Source of the DNA: Spirochaetaceae bacterium
GTDB lineage: Bacteria; Spirochaetota; Spirochaetia; Treponematales; Treponemataceae
Direction of reading: 5' to 3'
Length of the DNA stretch: 5,181 nucleotides
NCBI GenBank assembly: GCA_031271875.1
Contig: JAISVD010000028.1
Span: forward strand, 1 to 5,181
Part shown: positions 1-5,181 of the stretch, in pieces
Position numbering within the stretch: the first letter of the stretch is position 1
Layout: each line of letters begins with the position of its first letter
The notes under the pieces: model-generated
What the model was told of the DNA's origin: nothing
Seen by the model: only the letters and a program-made list of their open reading frames with translations
The model's database searches: none
Position numbers and translations under genes: made by a program

Positions 1-210
1 CAATACATCTTTCTAAATATAATTCTGTATTGTAGACAGGGATTATTATACTTAATATTATTTTATCCATAATTAATAGTTATCCTTTATTTATATACTC
101 ATATATGGAAAAAAACGAAGACAGTAAAGAAAATCCCTATCTACTATCCCCCCCCCTTCGACTATTGAACACAAGAATCGTATATTACTGAAAACCTTTT
201 ACATAAGAAA
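1..210. other. AT-rich stretch without a convincing gene
   Basis: This stretch is strongly AT-rich and no reading frame in it has a credible ribosome binding site. The only small frame worth naming runs on the plus strand from an ATG at 105 to a TGA at 189-191 (28 codons). It crosses the nine-C run but has no Shine-Dalgarno sequence, so I do not call it. A 7-bp inverted repeat, CAATACA at 1-7 and TGTATTG at 26-32, sits at the left edge and could be chance in such AT-rich DNA. The stretch lies just beyond the 3' end of the integrase gene, where an attachment or recombination site is possible, but no recognisable att core or tRNA gene is visible. Confidence 0.6.
148..156. repeat. Run of nine C residues
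   Basis: Nine consecutive C occur inside otherwise AT-rich non-coding DNA. Homopolymer G/C runs of this length are known to be prone to slipped-strand length changes. It is not inside a supported gene. It lies in the unsupported 28-codon frame starting at 105 and about 100 bases beyond the end of the integrase gene, so any effect would be on an unseen neighbour or a transcript from the left. Confidence 0.9.
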
Positions 211-243
211 ACACTGATTTATGTCCAATACATAAACCAGTGT
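211..243 (-). terminator. Hairpin terminator of the integrase gene
   Basis: Two 13-base arms, ACACTGATTTATG (211-223) and CATAAACCAGTGT (231-243), enclose a 7-base loop. The one imperfect position is A opposite C when read on the plus strand. It becomes a G-U wobble in RNA made from the minus strand, so the hairpin is fully paired only in the integrase direction. It begins 11 bases after the integrase stop codon and is followed on that strand by TTTCTTATG, a short weak U-rich tail. This supports a rho-independent terminator for the integrase, though the poor U-tract makes its strength uncertain. Confidence 0.65.
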
Positions 244-254
244 CACCTTATTAT

Positions 255-1169
255 TTAAATCAACACAAACTTATTCCTTGGATGCTTCTCTATCAGCACA
301 GCTTTCTGCATTTTCAGGCTTACATACGTATAGCGTTCTGTGGTTTTGATCGAACTGTGTCCCAATATCCTCTGGATATACCGGCAATCAACCCCTTCTT
401 CAAGCAGCGATGTCGCGAAAGTGTGCCTGAACATATGAGGAGTGATATGCTGAGAGATTCCCGCCTGAACCAGAGTCTGCCTGATGATATATCTCACAGA
501 CTGTTCTGAAAGCCGATTCCCCTGCCGGTTGATAAAAAAATAGGGACATCCATGGTCAAATGTAAGACGTTTTTCCTTATATTGAAACAATGTTTCAAAT
601 ACTTCTGTATTTGAAATAAAAAGAATCCGTTCTTTCGAACCCTTCCCCATTATCAGCATTTGGTGATTTTGTATATCAAAATTGTCGTTCAGCAGATTAC
701 ATAACTCAGAAACCCGTAACCCGGTAGCAAAAAGCAGTTCAAGAATAGCCGCATTTCTGCTATGTGTGAATGATTCATAGGCAGTAATAGTGGTTTTACT
801 TGGCTGCTTATGCGCCGCGGTCAGTATCCGCTCCAGAATATCCATAGAAAACACCCGGGGCAAGAGCGTTTCTTCCTGAAATTTCAGATGAACCTTTGAA
901 AACGGATTCTTTCTCAGCATATTTTTGTATTCCAGATAATTACACAACGCCTTCAGGGAGGCGCATTTTCTTTTAATTGTAGAGACCTTTTTTGTTTTAC
1001 TGATAGAGCGGATATATTCTTCAATAACGGCAGCGGATAATTTTTTTGATTTCAGAAAAGAATTAAAATGAGTGATATCTATTTTATATGCTTTCAGTGT
1101 TTTTTCATCAAGTTTTTTTTGGTCCTTGCAATACATGAAATAACTGTCAAGGTGTTTGGGATTAAGCAT
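255..1169 (-). CDS. Tyrosine recombinase / integrase (XerC/D-like)
   Basis: This is a complete 304-residue tyrosine site-specific recombinase, an enzyme that cuts and rejoins DNA through a covalent 3'-phosphotyrosine intermediate to integrate, excise or invert a segment. An N-terminal SAM-like core-binding domain (about residues 1-90) is followed by the catalytic domain (about 105-290). All six active-site residues can be read: R152 in ATGLRVSEL, K176 in MGKGSKER, H245 and R248 in HMFRHTFAT, H271 in LGHSS, and the nucleophile Y280 in TERYTYV. Length and motif spacing match solo XerC/D-type integrases of mobile elements rather than long phage integrases. The ATG start is supported by AAAGGAG at 1180-1186, ten bases upstream. 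No clear promoter is visible on this strand. The gene is AT-rich compared with the metY side, which suggests acquisition. It is divergent from the neighbouring ATPase gene. Its target site cannot be determined from the window; a role as chromosomal dimer-resolving Xer is less likely given the accessory context. Confidence 0.93.
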   Translation of the reverse strand: MLNPKHLDSYFMYCKDQKKLDEKTLKAYKIDITHFNSFLKSKKLSAAVIEEYIRSISKTKKVSTIKRKCASLKALCNYLEYKNMLRKNPFSKVHLKFQEETLLPRVFSMDILERILTAAHKQPSKTTITAYESFTHSRNAAILELLFATGLRVSELCNLLNDNFDIQNHQMLIMGKGSKERILFISNTEVFETLFQYKEKRLTFDHGCPYFFINRQGNRLSEQSVRYIIRQTLVQAGISQHITPHMFRHTFATSLLEEGVDCRYIQRILGHSSIKTTERYTYVSLKMQKAVLIEKHPRNKFVLI

Positions 1170-1172
1170 CGG

Positions 1173-1206
1173 CGATATTCTCCTTTAATTTATGGTATAA
1201 ATATCG
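1173..1206 (-). repeat. Short inverted repeat around the integrase Shine-Dalgarno
   Basis: CGATATT (1173-1179) and AATATCG (1200-1206) are exact 7-base inverted repeats. They flank the AAAGGAG ribosome binding site (1180-1186), which would lie at the foot of the 20-base loop in the integrase mRNA. Such an arrangement could tune translation, but the stem is short and AT-rich, so chance is a fair alternative. Confidence 0.3.
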
Positions 1207-1266
1207 TCATCCGGGCTTTGAAGTGTATTGAATATTATTCTCCTGAAATCAATCAAAAGTAATTGT

Positions 1267-1309
1267 AATTATTGTATATATAAATCAAAAAGTCGTTTGA
1301 ATTATTGTA
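1267..1309. repeat. Direct repeat upstream of and inside the ATPase promoter
   Basis: The 10-base word AATTATTGTA occurs exactly at 1267-1276 and again at 1300-1309, 33 bases apart, close to three turns of the helix. The second copy overlaps the -35 element and spacer of the promoter at 1297-1325. That placement would suit a regulator that binds both copies on one face of the DNA. The region is AT-rich, so the repeat could also be accidental. Confidence 0.35.
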
Positions 1310-1325
1310 AATTATATGCTATATT
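1297..1325 (+). promoter_or_regulatory. Sigma-70 type promoter of the intact ATPase gene
   Basis: A -35 box TTGAAT (1297-1302) and a -10 box TATATT (1320-1325) are separated by the ideal 17 bases. The -10 is preceded by TG plus one base (1317-1319), an extended -10. The predicted transcript starts near 1332, giving a leader of about 27 bases that contains the Shine-Dalgarno AAGGAA (1345-1350) ahead of the ATG at 1359. No other candidate this close to the consensus is present in the divergent intergenic region. Confidence 0.7.
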
Positions 1326-1358
1326 CTTACTTATATCCAATGAAAAGGAAGCGGTTGT

Positions 1359-2657
1359 ATGTATCGGGAAGCAATGAATGAGTTATATAAATGGAAAGAA
1401 AAGCAGCGCCGGAAGCCCCTGATTATCCGCGGCGCCCGGCAGGTCGGTAAAACCTGGCTCATGAAGGAATTCGGCGCTCATGCCTATAAGGATACCGTCT
1501 ACGTCAGTTTCGACAGCAACCGGAGGATGCAGGAACTATTCTCCTCAGACCTTGATATCGAACGGCTTATAACCGGATTAGAGCTCTATTCAGGGAAAAA
1601 GATCGTCCCTAAAGAAACTCTCCTGATTTTTGATGAAGTTCAGGAAGTTCCTCAGGCACTTACCTCTCTCAAGTATTTCAATGAAAATGCCCCTGAATAC
1701 CAGATCATCTGTGCCGGTTCTCTTCTGGGAGTGGCCCTACATCAGGGGACATCCTTTCCTGTCGGGAAGACGGAGTTTCTTGACCTGTATCCCCTTTCAT
1801 TCAGCGAGTTTATGAGGGCCATGGGAAAGGAGCGCTTTGTTGAGCTTATCCGTCAGGGCGATTTCTCTATGGCTGCTGATTTCAGGCAAACCTATATCGA
1901 TCTCCTCAAGTATTATTATTTTACCGGAGGGATGCCGGAAGCGGTACTCGCATTTTCTGAGAATCGGGACTTCAATGAGGTTCGGGAAATCCAAAGGCGG
2001 ATACTTGAATCCTATGAACAGGATTTCTCGAAACACGCTCCCCATGAGCTTGTCCCGAGGATCAGGATGCTCTGGAACAGTATACCGGGACAGCTTGCAC
2101 GGGAGAACAAAAAGTTCATGTACGGGCTCATCAAGGAGGGGGCGCGGGCTAAAGAATATGAACTGGCTATGCTTTGGCTGACTGACTGCGGCCTGGTGTA
2201 CAAGGTACACCGGGTAACTTCTCCGCATCTGCCGTTGGAGGCCTATGAAGACCTGAAGGCGTTCAAGCTGTTTGTACTGGATGTGGGACTCCTTTCCTGC
2301 ATGGTACGGCTCAGGCAGGAGACCCTGCTGGACGGGAATGAGCTTTTTATCGAGTTCAAGGGAGCACTGACCGAACAGTATGTGTTTCAGCAGCTAAAAA
2401 CGCTGAAAGGACTTGCTGTCTGGTACTGGTCAAGTGAGCGGGGCAGTGCGGAGATTGATTTTCTTGTGGATAACGGACGGGATGTTATACCTGTTGAGGT
2501 TAAGGCGGAGCTGAATCTTCAGGCGAAAAGTCTCAAGGTCTACCGGGAAAAGTTTCATCCCAAAATGTCGGTACGCACATCCATGTCCGATTACAAAAAT
2601 GAGGATGTACTGATAAACCTGCCGCTCTATACAGTGGAACAGATTGCGGCGTTATAA
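1359..2657 (+). CDS. AAA-type ATPase with C-terminal DUF4143 nuclease-like domain
   Basis: This complete 432-residue protein has the length usual for ATP-binding DUF4143 proteins. The N-terminal ATPase core shows a Walker A motif GARQVGKT (residues 25-32), a Walker B motif LLIFDEVQ (88-95, D92 and E93), a sensor-like IICAGS (116-121) and the family's GGMPEAV (190-196). Residues about 225-285 look like the winged-helix linker. The C-terminal DUF4143 part has the spacing of a PD-(D/E)XK fold: E339, D367 in EIDFLV, and E380 with K382 in PVEVKA, so the putative metal site is complete. No signal peptide or membrane segment is seen, so it is probably cytoplasmic. The start is supported by AAGGAA nine bases upstream and a strong promoter at 1297-1325. 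It appears monocistronic and converges with the broken relative on the minus strand. The biological role of this widespread family is poorly defined; DNA-related or stress functions are possible, but I do not assign one. Confidence 0.92.
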   Translation: MYREAMNELYKWKEKQRRKPLIIRGARQVGKTWLMKEFGAHAYKDTVYVSFDSNRRMQELFSSDLDIERLITGLELYSGKKIVPKETLLIFDEVQEVPQALTSLKYFNENAPEYQIICAGSLLGVALHQGTSFPVGKTEFLDLYPLSFSEFMRAMGKERFVELIRQGDFSMAADFRQTYIDLLKYYYFTGGMPEAVLAFSENRDFNEVREIQRRILESYEQDFSKHAPHELVPRIRMLWNSIPGQLARENKKFMYGLIKEGARAKEYELAMLWLTDCGLVYKVHRVTSPHLPLEAYEDLKAFKLFVLDVGLLSCMVRLRQETLLDGNELFIEFKGALTEQYVFQQLKTLKGLAVWYWSSERGSAEIDFLVDNGRDVIPVEVKAELNLQAKSLKVYREKFHPKMSVRTSMSDYKNEDVLINLPLYTVEQIAAL

Positions 2658-2697
2658 CATTTTTGGGAGAAAAACCGGATTTTGCATATATCTTCTT

Positions 2698-3815
2698 TTA
2701 CAGAAATCCTACCGGCACGTATGCATGGTGTTCATTTATCGGCAAGTATTGGGGAATCTGGCAAATCAGCGCGCCGCTGCCAATGGCTGGAGCGGGGGAC
2801 AGAGGGGACTCCTCTTCTGCCGTTCTTTCCGCTTTTTCAAGAACCTGAAAATTCCGTACCATTGCCCGATCCGGTGCAGCGGTTTTTTTGATTTCTACAG
2901 GATGTAATTTTCTATCGATATAAATCAAAAGGTCTATGTCCTTTTTGTCCTTGTCACGGTAATAATACAGGGATGGTTCCATTCCGGCATTGAGAAAACT
3001 CTTGTAAATCTCTGATATGACCCATGTTTCAAAGAACGCTCCCGACAGAGGACCTGCCTCAAGGGTTTCCGGGATTGTCCAGTTCAGAAGCCATGCAGAA
3101 AGTCCGGTATCAAGGAAGTACAGCTTCGGCGCTTTTACCATCCGCTTGAGAGTATTCGATGACCATGGATAGATCAGAGTTAGGTCTGCATATAAGCGGA
3201 AAAAAAACGTTCCCTGTCCATATCCGGATTGCTTATGAGGACGGGCATTCCGCCGCAGATAATCCTCCTGAATGTTTCAGCTACCGGCATAAAGCCTGCG
3301 GAGCCGCTTCGCTTCCGGAGTTCGCCGGGGTCAGGCACAAAAGGGCCGAACCCGGTTTTTTCTATTTCGCTGTTGGAAAGAGACTGAAGACGGATGATAC
3401 CGATTCTTCCTGCGAGAGATTCGGATACACCTTTCATCGTCTGAAACATCTGTGAACCTGTGAGCCAGTATTTTCCGTTTATCTGTAACTTATCCTGCAC
3501 ACCTTGAATGGCGGCGAACCGGTCGTTATCGACACTCATTTTTATATAGGTAAGCAGCCCCGGCGCATACTGGATTTCATCGATCAGGAGGGGGCCTTCA
3601 AAACGCTGGAAAAAAAGTGCGGGATCATCGACAGCGAGCTGGCGTATGTTGGGATCATCAAGGGAAATATAAGCCCGTTTATGTATTGGGTCTGTATCTG
3701 CCAATTTACGCAAAAGGGTTGTTTTACCTGTCTGCCGTGGCCCGGTAAGGAGTACCACGGGAAACTGGCGGCTGTATTTGAGAATGGTTTCGGATACGTA
3801 GTGTTCTATGTACAT
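2698..3815 (-). pseudogene. Broken AAA-type ATPase with DUF4143 domain (internal deletion)
   Basis: Two fragments of one gene are visible. The 5' part (3815 down to a TAA at 3180-3182) encodes the ATPase core. Counted from the TTG at 3821, it has Walker A GPRQTGKT (27-34), Walker B PLLIDEIQ (D81, E82), LTGS (120-123) and GGMP (190-193). It stops right after FFSAYMQT, where intact relatives continue into an ERDVRDL-type helix and a helix-turn-helix. The 3' part, in another frame, resumes at IYPWSSNTLKRMVKAPKLYF just upstream of an internal ATG at 3141. It carries a DUF4143 half with E38, D70, E83 and K85 of a PD-(D/E)XK site (numbered from that ATG) and ends at a TAA at 2698-2700. From memory of relatives, about 60 codons are missing and the frame is shifted. 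The surviving motifs are undamaged, so the break seems recent. The protein belongs to a different subfamily from the intact ATPase at 1359-2657. Separate expression of the two halves is conceivable but unlikely, since the second half has no good Shine-Dalgarno. Confidence 0.88.
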
Positions 3816-3821
3816 ATACAA

Positions 3822-3826
3822 CCTCC
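3822..3826 (-). promoter_or_regulatory. Shine-Dalgarno deciding the start of the broken ATPase
   Basis: GGAGG lies at 3826-3822 on the minus strand. A TTG at 3821-3819 directly abuts it and cannot be the start on spacing grounds. The in-frame ATG at 3815-3813 is six bases away, an ideal distance, so the protein begins MYIEHYV at 3815. Confidence 0.75.
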
Positions 3827-3829
3827 GCT

Positions 3830-3870
3830 GTATCGTCTATAATAAAGTTCTGCTTTATTATAGACGATAC
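3830..3870. promoter_or_regulatory. Perfect 18-bp inverted repeat, likely operator/promoter of the ATPase gene
   Basis: GTATCGTCTATAATAAAG (3830-3847) is repeated exactly in inverted form at 3853-3870 around a 5-base centre. Each strand carries the -10 consensus TATAAT, at 3838-3843 on the plus strand and 3862-3857 on the minus strand. The element ends four bases before the Shine-Dalgarno of the broken ATPase and begins 34 bases after the metY stop. Neither side has a U-tract, so it is not a standard terminator. A symmetric site overlapping a promoter fits a dimeric repressor's operator best. No convincing -35 box is seen. In RNA it would form a long AT-rich hairpin that could also affect metY mRNA ends. 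Confidence 0.6.
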
Positions 3871-3904
3871 CTATTTCTCCGGACGGTTTTTATCTTTCCG
3901 CCCC

Positions 3905-5181
3905 TCAGACTTTCCCCAGCGCCTGATCGAGATCAGCGATAATGTCCTCGGGGCTCTCGATTCCCACGGAGAAACGGATCATGTCGGGAGTGACCCCCGC
4001 CGCTTCAAGTTCCGTGTCTGAGAGCTGCCGGTGTGTGTGACTCGCCGGGTGGAGCACCGAAGTGCGGGTGTCCGCCACATGGGTGACAATCGCCGCGAGC
4101 TTGAGGGAATCCATAAAGGTGACCGCCTCCGCCCGCCCGCCTTTCACGCCGAAAGCAAGAACCCCGCAGCCCCCGTCGGGCAGGTATTTGCGGGCAAGTT
4201 CATACTGGGAATCCCCTTTCAGTCCGGGATAGCGCACCCAGCTCACCTTCGTGTGGGCCGAAAGATACTCCGCCACGACCTGAGCGTTGTCGCTGTGCCG
4301 CTTCATCCTGAGGTGGAGTGTCTCCAGGCCGATATTCAGCAGGAACGAGTTGTGGGGCGAGGGGATCGCACCGTAGTCCCTCATAAGCTGAACCGTCGCT
4401 TTCATGATATACGCCGCCTTTCCGAACTGTTTTGTGTATATGACACCGTGGTATGATTCATCAGGCGCAGTCAGCCCGGGGAACCTGTCCTTGTGGGCTT
4501 CCCAGTCGAAATTGCCGCTGTCTACTATGCAGCCCCCAACGCTTGTGGCGTGTCCGTCCATGTATTTCGTGGTTGAATGGACGACGATGTCCGCACCCCA
4601 CTCGAAGGGGCGGCAGTGGATCGGGGTGGCAAAGGTGTTGTCCACGATGAGCGGCACCCCCGCCTCATGGGCGATTCTGCTGAATTTTTCGATATCCAGC
4701 ACATTCATCGCCGGGTTCGCGATGGTCTCCCCGAAAAACGCCTTTGTATTGGGCCTCACCGCAGCGCGCAGCTCATCCTCGGTAGAACCGGGACTCACAA
4801 AAGTCACCTGAATCCCCAGTTTTTCCAGGGAGACGCCGAAGAGATTGAAGGTCCCTCCGTAGATCGTCGATTCACAGACAAAGTGATCCCCGGAACCGCA
4901 GAGGTTGATAATGGCAAAAAAACACGCCGCCTGCCCCGATGAGGTGAGCATCCCGGCAACGCCGCCCTCAAGATCCGTGATTTTGGCGGCCACGGCGTCA
5001 TTTGTCGGATTCGCCAGACGGGTATAAAAGTACCCCGACTCTTTAAGGTCGAAGAGCCGCCCCATCTGCTCCGTCGAGGAGTATTTGAAGGTCGTACTCT
5101 GCACAATCGGCACAATCCGGGGCTCGCCGTTTTTCGGCTCATACCCGGACTGGACACATTTGGTATCAATTCTATAGGAAC
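3905..5181 (-). CDS. metY: O-acetylhomoserine sulfhydrylase (5' end outside window)
   Basis: This PLP-dependent enzyme of the Cys/Met metabolism family converts O-acetyl-L-homoserine and sulfide to L-homocysteine and acetate, the direct sulfhydrylation route to methionine (EC 2.5.1.49). The frame is open to the edge. It reads SYRIDTKCVQSGYEPKNGEP from 5179, which is the conserved N-terminus of the family, so 424 residues are visible and only a few are missing. A GTG at 5113 is an internal valine codon, not the start. Counted from 5179, visible motifs are Y52-T-R54 (phosphate contact from the neighbouring subunit), SGQAA (81-85), D180 in VDNTFATP (pyridine nitrogen), the PLP lysine K205 in HSTTKYMDGH, and R402 in RFSVGIE (substrate carboxylate). 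The LHPASHTHRQL segment and the overall length favour sulfhydrylase over cystathionine gamma-synthase, though family members are easily confused. The enzyme is cytoplasmic, usually a tetramer. The gene is GC-richer than the left side and probably core chromosome. Its promoter lies outside the window. Confidence 0.93.
   Translation of the reverse strand, partial: SYRIDTKCVQSGYEPKNGEPRIVPIVQSTTFKYSSTEQMGRLFDLKESGYFYTRLANPTNDAVAAKITDLEGGVAGMLTSSGQAACFFAIINLCGSGDHFVCESTIYGGTFNLFGVSLEKLGIQVTFVSPGSTEDELRAAVRPNTKAFFGETIANPAMNVLDIEKFSRIAHEAGVPLIVDNTFATPIHCRPFEWGADIVVHSTTKYMDGHATSVGGCIVDSGNFDWEAHKDRFPGLTAPDESYHGVIYTKQFGKAAYIMKATVQLMRDYGAIPSPHNSFLLNIGLETLHLRMKRHSDNAQVVAEYLSAHTKVSWVRYPGLKGDSQYELARKYLPDGGCGVLAFGVKGGRAEAVTFMDSLKLAAIVTHVADTRTSVLHPASHTHRQLSDTELEAAGVTPDMIRFSVGIESPEDIIADLDQALGKV

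Noticed and set aside
105..191. 28-codon plus-strand open frame
   Set aside because: No Shine-Dalgarno, no recognisable product and a low-complexity setting; not called as a gene.
1353..1363. Similar start-site context GGTTGTATGTA at the intact ATPase and GGTTGTATATGTA at the broken one
   Set aside because: The likeness is short and partly coding, and the rest of the two leaders differ, so it is probably coincidence.
2658..2697. Bidirectional terminator between the convergent ATPase genes
   Set aside because: Only very short A/T arms such as TTTTT and AAAAA around GGGAG can be paired; there is no stable hairpin.
3139..3182. Programmed frameshift joining the two ATPase halves
   Set aside because: About 60 residues expected between the halves are absent, two stops follow closely in the first frame, and there is no slippery site, so deletion explains it better.
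3621..3659. Repeated word GGGATCATC at 3621 and 3651
   Set aside because: Both copies encode parts of the DDP motifs of the ATPase on the minus strand; codon-level coincidence.
3830..3870. Rho-independent terminator for metY
   Set aside because: The stem is AT-rich and no U-tract follows on either strand; an operator or promoter role fits better, though some effect on metY RNA ends is not excluded.
4031..4942. Several long open frames on the plus strand opposite metY
   Set aside because: They are antisense shadows of a GC-rich coding region and have no family resemblance.

Overview
The window looks like a boundary between ordinary chromosome and a small acquired or decaying accessory segment of an anaerobic, host-associated type of bacterium. 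A spirochaete such as Treponema, or a clostridial relative, would fit the style of the proteins. This is an impression from protein character only, with no rRNA or marker gene to settle it. Base composition changes visibly across the window. The first ~1.3 kb, holding the integrase, is AT-rich. The central ATPase genes are intermediate. The methionine gene at the right end is clearly GC-richer.

Layout, left to right: (1) 1-210, AT-rich sequence with no convincing gene, containing a run of nine C. (2) 211-243, a hairpin terminator for the gene to its right. (3) 255-1169, minus strand, a complete tyrosine recombinase (XerC/D-like integrase) with all expected active-site residues. (4) 1170-1358, a divergent intergenic region with a strong extended -10 promoter firing rightward. 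(5) 1359-2657, plus strand, an intact AAA-type ATPase with a C-terminal DUF4143 domain carrying a PD-(D/E)XK nuclease-like signature. (6) 2698-3815, minus strand, a second, divergent member of the same broad ATPase-DUF4143 class, broken by an internal deletion that also shifted the frame. (7) 3830-3870, a perfect 18-bp inverted repeat just upstream of that broken gene. (8) 3905 to the right edge, minus strand, an O-acetylhomoserine sulfhydrylase (metY type) whose first few codons lie outside the window.

The two ATPase-DUF4143 genes converge on each other. They belong to different subfamilies rather than being a recent duplication. One is intact and one is dead, which is typical of accessory genes that are gained and lost, and the adjacent integrase fits that picture. 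The metY gene is core methionine/cysteine metabolism and probably marks the stable chromosome side. It is on the same strand as the broken ATPase, but the inverted repeat between them suggests the ATPase had its own control region.

The most interesting points are the perfect palindrome with TATAAT on both strands, placed directly before the Shine-Dalgarno of the dead ATPase; the loss from that ATPase of the segment that in relatives should hold a helix-turn-helix; and the unknown role of the intact ATPase-DUF4143 protein. I did not find a clear new multi-gene system here.
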